Below, in pieces: positions 48,366 through 60,041 of a DNA stretch of 64,000 bases. A program made the translations under genes and the position numbers. The notes beneath the pieces were generated by a model, which saw only the letters and a program-made list of their open reading frames with translations, had not been told where the DNA came from and ran no database searches. Numbering within the stretch: position 1 is the stretch's first letter; each line of letters opens with the position of its first letter. Source of the stretch: Hymenopus coronatus. Its lineage: Eukaryota > Arthropoda > Insecta > Mantodea > Hymenopodidae. The DNA is taken from the NCBI GenBank assembly GCA_030762935.1, contig CM060887.1:15368501-15432500 (forward strand), written 5' to 3'.

Positions 48366-48640
48366 TAAATGGACGCTCTTTAACTACTGCAGTTCTCAGC
48401 GTCCCTTTCTATACTGGGCGTGAAAGATCCCTTAATTTTGCTCACCCTTTATTAAGCTTGAGGTTCTTTTACGCGCCATAAATCTACGACACGGGACCAA
48501 CGTCTTTACTTCCCTTCCGAAGGAAGCCATGATAAGGATTTTTACGCCCGAAAAAAAATCCATCGTCCTCCGCCAGGTTTGAACCCGCGACCTTGATGTG
48601 ATTACACCACGGAGAGCGATAATGACTAACCTATCTGACC
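48366..48640 (-). mobile_element. tRNA-derived SINE, family 1
   Basis: Inverted copy from aatggacgctctttaactac to gattacaccacggagagcg; B box in caggtttgaacccgcgacc. Confidence 0.85.
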
Positions 48641-49008
48641 CAGGCGAATGCTAGATAAATGCATACATTCTCCGAATTTTCGGGTCCACCATTTCCTGTT
48701 CCCATATAAGCTGGTGTTCGGCGGGTTGTGGCTGGATGGTATAATGCGCACTGTAAAGGGTTATCATGGCCACCCCTTCCGGTAGCTTGCCGGGAGGCCT
48801 AGAGCCCTTAAGAGGGGTCTAGGGTGGCCTTGGAACGTTTCAACTAACAGGTAGAGACTTCATCCATGCTTGTGCTCATCGTATTCCGGAAATGATCACC
48901 CTTCGGATCTCTGCCCCTCATCCTTCCCTCCCTGGCGTCACGTAAGTAGAAAAGGGCCTACGACTGTTGTTCTGACAGTTCCAAGGGAAAATTGAAAGGT
49001 AAAAATTC

Positions 49009-49012
<4 letters not shown>

Positions 49013-49066
<54 letters not shown>
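49013..49066. repeat. (AT)n microsatellite
   Basis: About 25 AT dinucleotides followed by a T-run. Confidence 0.9.
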
Positions 49067-49073
<7 letters not shown>

Positions 49074-49163
49074 TTGAACAGTCCGGTGGATTCGAACTTT
49101 CTCCATAAGTTGATGCATGTTTTATCTTCGTAAGCACAATATGTATATTTAGAAAGTATTTTT

Positions 49164-50017
49164 ACTTTCTCGGTCTAATATGTACGAGTACAATGTAGGT
49201 AGAGAAGCTATTGTATTCCACTAAAAGTTTGAGATTTTACCGGTAATATATGTTTTGAAGTCATTGAATAAATAAATTTTAATAAAGTTCCCCGCGTGCG
49301 CATGCGTATTTGTGTCCGTGTGCCTGAACAGCCTAACTCATAAAATGTCCGTTAAACAGCAAAACTGATATTTAAATTCAACATATTTCAAGGATACAAC
49401 ATGAAAGCTTTCAAGAAAGGAAAACATTTACCCCAAACTGCATTTCACAGGGTAACGTTTTTGGAAATTTGAATTTTCTCAAAAAATGACAAACGATTTT
49501 GATTTAAATATCTTATATTAAAAAAGATACTTAAATAAAAAATAAAATGTATATCCAGCATTTATTTGGAATTGTTCTCTTCAATCTGAATGACTTTTGC
49601 GTAACTGGCAATTCATACCAGATCGACAAAAATTTACCACACAAAAACGCAGATCTCATTAAAACACATAATTTATGTCATATGTTTTGTTTTGTTTGCT
49701 TTTTAAACAATTGACTGTTTCTGAGATATTCCTTGTTATTGGTTTCAGTTTTTTAAAATAGTTAATTTTCTCATATTGGAATTTCCAATATCCTGACTAT
49801 ACAAAGAAATTTCAATCATATAGCACTCACATTTTAAAATTTTTGACTATCACTTTAGCCTAGGGTACTCCCTTATTTCTCTTTTGCTTACAAGGAAGCA
49901 AGTATGTAATGAGACCATTTCTGCTAATTTATCTCCATTAGCATTAAATAGAAGAATAAGCTTTTTAACAATAATTTCTTTCGAGATGTAGAAAAAGTCA
50001 TGTGAATGGAACACATC
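49164..50017 (+). repeat. REP-A, first of a head-to-tail pair
   Basis: Starts ACTTTCTCGGTCTAATATG, ends atgtgaatggaacacatca at 50017; only a T-run separates it from the next copy. Confidence 0.85.
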
Positions 50018-50024
50018 ATTTTTT

Positions 50025-50863
50025 ACTTTCTCTAGACGTACTATGTACATAGTGTATAGAGGAAGTATTGTACTCCACCCAAAAATTCGATACCGAGATT
50101 TCGCCGGAAATACATGTTTTAGGATCCCCTGAATCCAAAAAAAGCAGTTTCAGAGAAAAAAATGTGTGTGTGTGTGTCTGTGGAAAACATAGCTCAAAAA
50201 CGAAAAGACTGTTAAATACCAAATTTGGTATTTAGGTATAGTATCTTCCAAGGATGCGACACGAAGATTTTCAAGAAAATCCCGTCACTACAAACTACAT
50301 GGAAAATTTTTCAAAATTTTGTTTTTCTTAAAAATGGCTCTAACGATTTTAATTAAAATCACGGATATTAAAGCTATTTGCACCCCGAATAAAATATATA
50401 TCTTAAATTTTCTGGGAATAGCTTCTGAAGGCCTCTTTATTCTGGATGAGTTTTGCCGAATTTTGCATAACTTCTAAACTGTAAGAGATGGACAAAAGCT
50501 TACCACACAGAAAATGTAGAGCATATTTAAACTCACAATATACATTTTTTTCATGGAGTTGATCGTTTTTAAGATATTCCTTGTTATTAGTTTCCGCTTT
50601 GAAAAACATACTTTTCTCATACTAGAATTTGTCAACTCCTTCCATACAAAGAAAGGAATTTCAGTCACATAGTAACCATCTTTTGACTGTTACTTTAACC
50701 TATGGTACTCCCTTATTTTGTTTCTACTTACAAGAAAGCAAGTAATAACACCATTTCTGTTAATTTTTTCTCCATTGGCATGAAGTAAATAGAAGCTTAA
50801 GTTTTTTGACAATAATTTGTTGCAGAGATGTAGAGAAAGTCATGTGAATTGAGCACATCAGAC
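50025..50863 (+). repeat. REP-A, second of a head-to-tail pair
   Basis: ACTTTCTCTAGACGTACTAT to gaattgagcacatcaga. Less diverged than its upstream partner, so the two did not arise as one recent tandem duplication. Confidence 0.88.
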
Positions 50864-51560
50864 TTTTAGAATTGAGTTGTATTTGCCTTTTTCTACTGTA
50901 AATTGTGCACCACTCAACACACCTACACATATTTACAGTAGAGAGGTAAACTTCAGCTCAATTTTTCAGTACGTTTTTGTCTACAAACTTGATGTAAGGT
51001 ATGGTACCGTCTTGTATTCAAGATATGGTTTCTCGCTTTAAAAATATATGCTAGTTTTGTTTCTCCAGTGTTACTTTGAAGAGACTTTTTTATGATTAAC
51101 ATTTTCTGGTATAAATGTTTTGTTTTCCGTGAAATTATTGACATATAAATGTATTAAATATGTGTTTTCTTGCAAAGGGTAGATGTGGAGTTAAACTGCG
51201 GTCCGAGGCTTATTGTAGGTATCGTATGCCACCTCCAGGATGAAGTGATGAGATGAAAATTCTGGGCTGTTGTTTTTACCAAACAACGGCAGATGCGGAT
51301 ACTGCAGAGTGCTTAAGTTTATAGATGAAGTTTCGTGAGGAATAGCTGCGAAGTGTCCTGGTTCCGAAACAGTTGCATAATGTATATCCACCGCACACCA
51401 CCAAACTACAGTCAAGCACCGTAACCCAGATGGTAAGTGATAGAGAGCTAAGAACTTAATTTATCGATATGGAGAATTAGGGACTGAAAAATTCAGTATA
51501 TTAGAAAAGCTAAACAAGCTTTGGTCTGGCGATAAGGGAAAGTCACGAAAAAAATCAAAT
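50864..51560. other. No assignable gene
   Basis: A 74-codon minus-strand ORF (51191-51415, with SSHHFILEVAYDTYNKPRTA near its end) looks mildly coding-like; it may be a retroelement tail. Confidence 0.3.
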
Positions 51561-51567
51561 CAGAGTG

Positions 51568-51650
51568 GGAGGACGACGGGAATCGAACCCGCAAACTTCC
51601 GAATGCGAGCCACAAACAAAACTCGCAAGAGCTATCCTACTCGGTCTGCA
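51568..51650 (-). repeat. tRNA-like SINE head
   Basis: Minus strand: aggatagctcttgcgag and a good B box GCGGGTTCGATTCCCGTC; next to agtcacgaaaaaaatcaaat, a SINE-like tail. Confidence 0.5.
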
Positions 51651-51930
51651 TTTCAATAAATATCTACTCGTTTTTGAGAAAATAAAGAAACACCGTGCTT
51701 TTTCCATGAAGGGGGTAGTTTGGGGTGGGATTCATTTGAAAATCTTCTTCTGCCGCTTACAGAAGATACATGGCAAATAAAAGTTTGGTATATATTCTTT
51801 TCATTTTTGACGCATATTGTTCACATACACCAACCTTTCCTTAAAAATGACGTTTTCTAGATTCAGATGACCCTTGATGTGGCTTTATGATGCAATCTCA
51901 ACATCAAATTTTGGGTGTAACGTAAATAAT
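51647..51930 (-). repeat. REP-A, partial inverted copy
   Basis: Hairpin-side part without the hairpin itself; gttagtttggggtggg and tttgggtgtaacg blocks visible. Confidence 0.6.
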
Positions 51931-51942
51931 AAATATTAGCAA

Positions 51943-52602
51943 TCTGCTGTGATCCATTTACATGACCTTTTGTATCTCTCTCTAACAAATTATTGTGAAA
52001 CGGTTGCTCTTCGATGAACTTCATACTAATCGATATTAACGTTAACAGAAATGGTTTATTACTTGCTTCTTTGTAAGTGGAAGATAAATAAGGTAATGCA
52101 CTAGGCTAAAGCGATAGTCAGCTCTTTTAAAACCCGGTTGCTACGTGATTGAAATCCATGTCCAGGAGTCGACCAATTCCCGTTCCAGAAAAGTTTTAAA
52201 TATTTTAAAACTGAAACCAACAACAAGGAATATCTCCGAAATGCTCTATTCCACGAAAAAAAGTGAATATGGCATACATTATGTGCTTTAATAAGATCTA
52301 CATTTTTGTGTAATAAGCCTCTTAAATCTGTTGGTTTACCTGTTATGCAAAAATCAACAAAATTCAAAATATACATTTTATTTGTCAGGTAAATATCTTT
52401 TATACATGGTATTTTGATCAAAATTGTTAGAGCCATTTTTCAGAAAAGCAAAATTTTCGAAACATTTTTCATATAAAGAGTAGTTTGAGAGTGAGGGGAT
52501 TTACATAAAAATCTTTGTGTTGCATATATAAAACGTGTATATCCGGTGAAATCTCGGCATCGAATTTGTCTTTCTACGTACCATGTACTATACAGAGAAA
52601 TT
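51943..52602 (-). repeat. REP-A, inverted copy with deleted core
   Basis: tctgctgtgatccatttaca to tatacagagaaatt; the GT core is missing near 52530. Confidence 0.75.
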
Positions 52603-52689
52603 AAATATTTCGTCCATGTACTTCACAAATTGAATAATTGTTGTTAGGCTAAAAGTGAAACAATATCTCATTTATTTTTGCTGACTTCT

Positions 52690-52800
52690 CACCCCGGAGG
52701 TCCCGGGTTCAATTCCTGGCTGGGCGGGGAAGTTTTCTTTAACCAGAATTATTCCCTATCCTCCACAGAGTCTGGAAGTATGAATATGAGAGTAAATGTG
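52690..52800 (+). mobile_element. SINE family 3
   Basis: GGTCCCGGGTTCAATTCCTGG, tttaaccagaattattccct, ending near tctggaagtatgaatatgag. Confidence 0.65.
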
Positions 52801-52950
52801 CGTGTGTTGTTTATAATATAAAATGGATTAAACTTATGTTCTAAACCTTACAGTAATACGAACTGCTTCACAAGTCAAAGACCCCGATATGAACATTGGA
52901 GTTAAAGAGGGTTATACAATTGAAACAATAATAAAAAAATTCTCATCTAA

Positions 52951-53806
52951 CACATTGAAGCCCAAGCCCGAATATAACTCGGGTCGTGCATAGTTCGGAC
53001 AGGCATTTCTAAGGCTTTTAATGCAATTCCACGACTGTAACTCGGTCTTGGGCTGTGCAGCAAAGATCATGCATCAGATATCGTTTAGTTGTCTGATTTG
53101 TCCTCACTTTACTCACCTATTAGGAAATTTAGGAGATTTGGTAATATTGGTTGGTCTCGGGCCAGTCGCGCCATTTTCCTTGAAGGTGGTGATCTGTTTA
53201 TGTTTGGTGTTCTTAAAAGTTAAAATCAGTATTTTCTTCGCTTTCTGCAAACTGAAGCTGAAATTCAGGAAGCAATAAATGAACTTCTGGAAAATTCTTA
53301 TTCCGAGGGAGAGACTTTCGAGCTTCCAATAAATGGAGAGTAAGCTGCTTTACGCAGATTTTTACTTTCTCTACACGTACTATGTACATAGTGTATAGAG
53401 AAGGTACTGTATTGCACCCAAAAATTCGATACCGAGATTTCACCGGAAATACATGTTTTGGGTCCCCCTGAATCCCATAAAAAGCATTTAAGTTTGGTAT
53501 CTTCCAAGGATGCGACACGTAGATTTTCAAGAAAATCCCCCCAGCCCCAACTATCCTTTACATAGAACTTTTTTCGAAATTTTTGATTTACTCAAAAACG
53601 GCTCTAACGATTTTGATTAAAATATCGTATATTAAAGATATTTACCTGACAAATAATATGTATATCTTGAATTTTCTGGGAATAGCCTCTGAAGACTACT
53701 TTATTCTGGAGGAATTTTGCATAATTGTAAATAATAATTCAAAATAGGTATGAAAACCCTGGGTTTCTTGGCTTCTCAACTAAAGAAACCCCTGGGCTTC
53801 AATGTG
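52951..53806 (+). mobile_element. piggyBac-type deletion derivative 2, broken by a REP-A insertion
   Basis: Same element as at 9159. The left end CACATTGAAGCCCA follows CTAA (a decayed TTAA) at 52947, and the right end is followed by TTAA at 53807-53810. The piggyBac-like N-terminal relic is at 53221-53343 (TEAEIQEAINELLENS, SEGETFELP). From 53364 to about 53725 the element is replaced by a REP-A fragment, after which the shared 3' part (ctgggtttcttgg...) resumes at about 53755. Confidence 0.75.
53364..53725 (+). repeat. REP-A fragment nested in the piggyBac derivative
   Basis: Hairpin end intact (ACTTTCTCTACACGTACTAT), GT core deleted, and the copy stops at gaattttgcataa. Confidence 0.82.
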
Positions 53807-53810
53807 TTAA

Positions 53811-54525
53811 TGAAAACCCAATTACATTCACAAGATCATGATCTCCGACAAATAAGACCGCGTTGGCTGACATTTTCTGCTCTCAGACGCTGCCTCGATG
53901 TTTTCTTGTTTCTCTCCAACTGATCCTCAAGTTGCTGCTAACATAGTTACTTAGTTATTTCTTTTTCGGCATTATCTGTGAAATGTAGCAATCGATCGAT
54001 GTGCACGTCAAAATCACGACTGAGTTCCGTTTCCATAGAAACCCTCCCCTGTGAACGAGCAAGTGACCTGAAAGGAAGCAGCTGGCCCTTTGACTGATGT
54101 TCAGTCGTATATCCACATTTAATGTCAATATTCTAGCGAACAAGGTGGAAACGCTTCTGTCTGCCGCCTAAACAAGAGCGGGAAAGAGTGGCGGCATTCA
54201 CTTGTTACAAATGCAAGTCAACTTCTGATCCAACAACACCTGCAAGTATACAGCCATTTATTTGACTTCAAATAGTATCCGGTATCTCTTAGGCCTATAT
54301 TACACTAACATTTGTGTGTCATAGAGTGTGATACAACCTTTAATCACATGATGATAAAAAAAAGTCATCAAATAGAGTGACCACATCTAGCTATGTCATA
54401 TTTCTGTGCTTCACTTCACCAAATGTGTACTATACTACACTATAAAAGGCTTTATATCTATGTGTAATATGGACTTTAAAGGCACATATATGAACATTGA
54501 CTGAAATCTTTCAAAAGGCAATTCT
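53811..54525. other. No gene seen
   Basis: Mixed-composition DNA between the piggyBac derivative and a REP-A cluster; no domain-bearing ORF. Confidence 0.4.
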
Positions 54526-54745
54526 TGCTTTCTCTAGCACTCATGTGCGATGTACACATTAGGTAGAGCAGGCACTGTATTCTACACCGAATTTATATAT
54601 TTTATATTTCATCGAATTTTGGGCGGAATACAGATCCTTCTCTACCTAATATATATATATAATTGTGTGTGTGATGGTTTTTAAGTTTGGTATCTCCCAA
54701 AGAAACGCCGCAAGATTCTTAAGAAAATCTCCCCACCCCAAACTA
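54526..54745 (+). repeat. REP-A, short rearranged copy
   Basis: Two hairpin-like ends (54530-54575 and 54630-54650) in opposite sense, then the GATGCGAC-equivalent block. It stops at ccccaaactat, where the next copy begins. Confidence 0.6.
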
Positions 54746-54749
54746 TTTT

Positions 54750-55626
54750 ACTTTCTCTAGCCCAATATGTACAATGTACATAGTAATAGAGAAGTATTGT
54801 ATTCCACCTAAAAATTCGATGTCGAGATTTCACCGGAAATATGTGTTTTAGGACCCTCTGAATAAAAAAAAAGTTTAGAAACATGTCCGCGCGCGCATGT
54901 GTGTGTCTGTGGACAGCATAGCCCCAAAACAAAAAGACCGTTAAATACGAAACTTGGTATTTAGTTTTAGTATCTTCCAAGGATGCGACACGAAGATTTT
55001 TAAAAAAAAATCCCCCTACCAAAAACTACCCTTTACATGGAAAAAAATTCGAAAATGTTGAATTTCTTAAAAATGACTCTACCGATTTTGATTAAAATCC
55101 CGTATATTAAAGCTATTTATGTCCGAAATAAAATTATATCTCGAATTTTTGGGAAATAGTCTCTGAAGAGCTCTTTATTCTGGATGAATTTTGCTTAACT
55201 GCTAAACCGTAAGAGATAGAAAAAGAAAAAAAAACTCACTACACAAAAAATGTACATCACGTCAAACGACACAATGTATGTCCTTTACGGTTTTGTTGTG
55301 GAGGTAACCGTTTCCGAGATATTCCTTGTTACTGGTTTCAATTGTGAAGTACTTAAAACATTTCTCAGACAGGAAGTGTCCGTTTTTCTTTTGTTCTACT
55401 CCTGGCCAAGCAAAGAAGTGATTTGCAATGACAATGGCACGACGATAGCTTTTAAAACATTTGACAATCACTTTAGCATAGCACATTCCCTTATTCTCTC
55501 CTACTTATAAGGAACTAAGTAATAAGAACATTCTGCAATGTATTAGCATTGTGTACAAAGAAGAATAATCTTTTGTAGGAGGTTTGTAGAGCAGCTAGAG
55601 AAAGTCATGTGGGTGTAACACTTCAG
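54750..55626 (+). repeat. REP-A, full-length copy
   Basis: ACTTTCTCTAGCCCAATATG to gggtgtaacacttcaga, 877 bp. Core is GCGCGCGCATGTGTGTG. Confidence 0.87.
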
Positions 55627-55908
55627 ATTTTTATTGCTGCACTTGGCGTTGGAGCGGCTTTGTGGGGATGTCCACGATGGGATAGTTAGGATGCCTTGCC
55701 AATACCCGAAACCCACGGTGATGGCGACTGTGACGCCGAGATGAAGTATCATATAAACAAGAACTTCTGCATGACTGATCTGCGAGCCTATGCGTCCCTC
55801 ATTTCATCGCTTCCTCCAGAAGAGTATTAAAGATCTATGTAGGTAGAGTGCGTGAGATGTCCGCCGCTGTTTGCGCTTTACCTTTACGTAGTCAAACAAG
55901 ACACAAAA

Positions 55909-56632
55909 TATGTGTTCCATTCACAAGACTTTCTCTACCTGTTCTGAAAACAAGCTATTCTTACAAAACAATATTATTTTATCTACACCATGTTAATTGA
56001 GATAAAATTATCAGAAATTAGTTCCTTATTGAGTACGTGGAAAATAAGGGGATACATCCGGCTAAATGATAGTGAAATGTTAGCCAGGTATAAAACAAAT
56101 GAGATACGCAACGGATGACTTCCCGTTTGAGAAAAGTTTAGGTAGTTAAAAATTAAAACCAATAACAGGGAACACCTCTGAAATAGATCTACAAAAATAA
56201 ACAAATAAAAAATATGACATATATTGCGAAATTTATATTTTTCGTGTAGTAAGTTTTGTCAACATCTTACGATTTACCCCTGCTGCACAAATCATTCAGA
56301 ATGAGGAGAACTTCAAGAACTAAGCCCTAAGATATTCAGGATATACATTTTATTTCCCACACAGATTCATTATACGGCGTTTTAATCAAAATCGTTAGTC
56401 GTCTTTAAAAATCGAATATTTAAAAAAATATTCCACAAAAAGCGTAGTTAGGATGGGGGGATTTTTCTGTAAAGCTTGGTGTGTACTTGAAACATGTTTT
56501 TTTTTTCTTTTTCTTTTTTTTCCCAGAGGTCTTAAAAACTATGTTCCGGGTGAAATCTTGATATAGAATTTTTGGGTGGAATAATGCGTTTTCTGCCTAC
56601 TATTTACATTGTATATAGCTGCTAGAGAAAGT
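55909..56632 (-). repeat. REP-A, inverted copy lacking the GT core
   Basis: tatgtgttccattcacaaga to gctgctagagaaagt; a C/T-rich run at 56500-56523 sits where the core would be. Confidence 0.8.
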
Positions 56633-56867
56633 AAAAATGCATATAGTGTACTGTGGAGTGTAAGAACTTTAAGGCAGCTCATAGGATTAATGTGAAACAG
56701 AGAACAGCCCTCAAGGAACGCATTGTACAGTAGAAGAATAATTAATACAAACTTAGTGCGGAATGGCTTAAGTGAACTAAGTTACCTTTACGCTTCTTAG
56801 AACAAAACAGGTTATTATTATTGTTATTATTATTACATTGCTATCCGTGTACGCCCTTGGTATGCAA

Positions 56868-57175
56868 GTTGGCCGAGTTTTAGAGTCCTTTGAATGCGTA
56901 AACACAGGAACGCGATACATCTGGCTACCGCTTAAAGCGTCGGCTTCCATAAACTTCTAGAAAGTACTGCGACATTATTTCTAATAACAAAAGGAAGGAA
57001 GAATTGCAAGCCAAGTGTGAGTGTAGATAGTCGTGAGTGCCTGGAGTGTTAGCGCACAGTGAAGTGCGAGCAGCGTAAGAAAGCAGTCAAATGTCCTCGT
57101 GTCGAAGCGACGAGAGAATTTTCTGCAGCGGTGAAAGACTTTATGTGTAACCAAATTTTGAATCAATAGACATAT
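56868..57175 (+). promoter_or_regulatory. Heat-shock-element repeat, copy 2
   Basis: Starts ttggtatgcaagttggccg, carries TTC-(t)AA-TTC-GAA-T(a)C pentamers at 56945-56967, then TAATAACAAAAGGAAGGAAG and a leader-like tract (gcgcacagtgaagtgcgagc). It is preceded by a (TTA)n run at 56812-56836 and followed by another at 57184-57213, which introduces copy 3. Confidence 0.5.
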
Positions 57176-57228
57176 TTACCTTATTTTTGTTATTATTATT
57201 ATTATTATTATTAATGTAGCCGTGCCGT

Positions 57229-57532
57229 CCATGTGCAGCCTTGGTATGCGAGTTAGAGACCTTTGAATGCGCTAACACAGGAAGTCTTGGTTAGCTATAC
57301 ATCTGGCTACCAACAGAAGATTCGCTTCCATAAATTTCTGTAAAATTATTGCTAGTAATAAAAGGAAGGAAGAGTTGCAAGTCAATTGAGTGTAGAAGAG
57401 TCTTAGCGCAGAGTAGCGTGCGAGATGCGTGAGAAAGCCGTCAACTGTCGACGTGTCGAAGCGTCAAGAGAATTGTTTGCAGCGGGTAAAGACTTTATTT
57501 GCAACGAATTTTTGAGTCCATAAACATCGATA
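57229..57532 (+). promoter_or_regulatory. Heat-shock-element repeat, copy 3 (decayed motif)
   Basis: Tandem to copy 2 with the same order of blocks. The pentamer array is weaker: GAA at 57316, TTC at 57321, TTC at 57326, TAA at 57331, TTC at 57336. The TAGTAATAAAAGGAAGGAAG block is better preserved and TATA-like. It ends near GCAGCGGGTAAAGAC, which resembles a 5' splice site but has no exon after it. Confidence 0.45.
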
Positions 57533-58050
57533 TTATTATTGCGGACTTTCTAAACCTCAGTGTACTCTCAAGGCAATGTCATTCTGTGCAGTATTCTTTT
57601 TTACACAGTAAGTTTTCTTGCTAGTTGTTTAATTGGACCATCAAGAGAGGTTGCAGTAAAGCTACTGAGGCGAATCCACAGTCTCACCTGACGTGAAACC
57701 AATGGCACTGCTGGGCTGTAACCAGAACATATCGCGCAATTACTCGCTCTGAAACTGCATTAAAACCTCTTGAATGTGGAAAGAAGTCTGTTCTACGACT
57801 TCCACCCTCCCTTTTCCGAGAGGTCTTCACAACAGCCGTGAAAGATTGGTTCCAGATCAGTAATTCAACATTAGCTTTTTTTCATTTTATCTTGAAAAAG
57901 GGCATAAAATTATCTGCATTCATGCATGAAACCTGCATTAAACATTAACGCCAAGTGAACAACAGAAGTTCGCAGTGAACACAGCTTCTCTGATGACCAG
58001 GAAGAGCACATGAATGCATCACATTATTAACGTAGTCATTTTTACCGCAG

Positions 58051-58760
58051 ACTTAGATAGAGAAAGTAATGCAAGTCATCCAAAAATTCGATTAAAAGAT
58101 TTGTCCGGAAGCACTTGTGTGCCCATGAACATTATAGATAATTCAAAAACAAAAAGTGGGATAATCAACGAACTTACTGGATACATTCAGTATCTTCCAA
58201 AAATGCGACATAAAGATTTTAAAGAAATTCTGCTTAGCCACCCTTACATGGAACATTCTTATTTTAAGAAAAATGGTGGGATTCATTTTGATTAAAATAA
58301 CTTATATCAAAGATAACTATGTAAATAAAAGGTTTATGTTGAATTCTATGGGAATATTAAGTCCTCTTCAGTCGCAAGGAATTATGTATAAGCTGGTATA
58401 ACTGGTAATCTATATATTAAGCGAAATGAAATGGCGTGTTATTTATGGACGCTCTTTAACTGCTTTGGTTCTCAGCGTCCCATTCTATATTGGGCGTGAA
58501 AGATCGCTTAATTTTGCTCAGAGGCCTTTCTTATCAGGCTTGAGGTTCTTTTACGTGCCGTAAATCTACGACACGGGACCCACGGCTTTACTTCCCTTCC
58601 GAAGGAAGCCATACTAAGGATTTTTACGCCCGAAAAAATCCATCGTCCTCCGCCGGGTTTGAACCCGAGACCTTGGGTATATGAAGTTAGCATGGTAACC
58701 ATTACACCACGGAGGGTGACATATTAAGCGGAACCTACACAAAAACGTACTAAGCACTTT
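58051..58760 (+). repeat. REP-A, old copy split by a SINE
   Basis: Begins at the second hairpin arm (tagatagagaaagtaatg). It is interrupted at 58424-58720 by a SINE and continues acacaaaaacgtactaagca after it. Confidence 0.65.
58424..58720 (-). mobile_element. tRNA-derived SINE, family 1, complete
   Basis: Inverted copy with the head at the right (B box seen as GGGTTTGAACCC, A box as GGTAACCATTACACC). Target duplication ATATTAAGCG at 58414-58423 and 58721-58730. Inserted in a REP-A copy. Confidence 0.9.
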
Positions 58761-59278
58761 TTATTGCAGACCTTTTCCGCACCAATCATTGCGATGTTGT
58801 TTTAATCGGGAGTCATTTTATGTGGAATGCTTCGACAATAAACCTTTCTCACATCAAACTGTTGGTATAAAGTGCTCTGGATTTAACTCATACAAATGCC
58901 CTTCAATCTTCTTTATGCTTTATTCCAACTATGTTCATTAGTAATAGCAGTTATTGGCTGTCCACGAAATTCACCACTCAGAAAAAAAAAAAAAAAAAGA
59001 TTTCTTTTAAATTTGCTATACCAATTATTATAATTCTTCTATTTGTTTGCCTTTAGATGGAGCGTTCTCGTAAAATGTATGTCTAAGTCGATCTTCAAAT
59101 TGTTTAGGTGTTAATACGACTTAAAACAGTAAAAAACATAGTCCCGAAATATTCTCTAGTCAGAAACATTTTGGTGAATTCAAAATCGTATGGTAATAAC
59201 TGTCAAACTATAGAGCAAATCGAGCTAAATGACAATCAACTCGCAAGAAATTAGAAAGCAGCTTCAGATAAATAAAAT

Positions 59279-60041
59279 TCTGATGTGTTCCATTCACATG
59301 ATTTTCTCTAGCTGTGACACAAACAAACTTTCCTTACAAAAGATCATTCCTTTATCTACGTTACTATCGAGATAAAACAGCAGAAATGGTTTTATTCCTT
59401 GCTTCCTTGTAAACAGAAGGAAAATTAGGGAATACACTATCTAAAGCGACAGTGTAATATTTTTAAAGCTATCGCTACTGAAATAATTTTCTCTTTTGCA
59501 TTCTGCTTGAGAAAAATGTAACCAGTTTAAAATTGAAACCAATAACAAATAATATCTCGGAAAGGATTATTTCTACCAAAAAATATATCTGACATAAATT
59601 GTTCATCTTAATGACTACTATATCTTTTGTACAATAAGCTTTTGTCTCTCTCTTATGGCTTCCCAGTTATTTAAAATTCAGCAAAGTTCATCCACAATAA
59701 AGAGGTCTTTAGAGGCTATTCCCAGAATATTCAAGATATACATTTTGTTTGTCATGAAAATATCTTAAACATATGGTATTTTAATTAAAATCATTGAGTC
59801 ATTTTTAAGAAAATAAACATTTTTGAATAATGTTCCATGTAAACAGTAGTTGAAAATCTTCGTGTCGCATTCTTGGAAGATACTGAACTTAACTAAACTT
59901 TGGTATTTAAGTTCATCGTTTTCGTTTTTGAGCTGTGTTGTTCACAGTATTTCCGGTGAAATCTCGACATAGAATATTTGTGTGCAATACAATACCTTCT
60001 TTATCTACTATATACCATTTTACATACGGGCTAGAGAAAGT
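59279..60041 (-). repeat. REP-A, inverted copy lacking the GT core
   Basis: tctgatgtgttccattcaca to ggctagagaaagt, both ends clean. Confidence 0.85.

Noticed and set aside
49164..50863. Satellite array or CRISPR
   Set aside because: Repeat units are about 0.85 kb, dispersed in both orientations and nested; no regular short repeat/spacer pattern and a eukaryotic context.
57470..57490. First exon and donor of an hsp gene (GCAGCGGGTAAAG)
   Set aside because: No coding sequence of a heat-shock protein is present within the remaining window, and the same unit recurs as a repeat.
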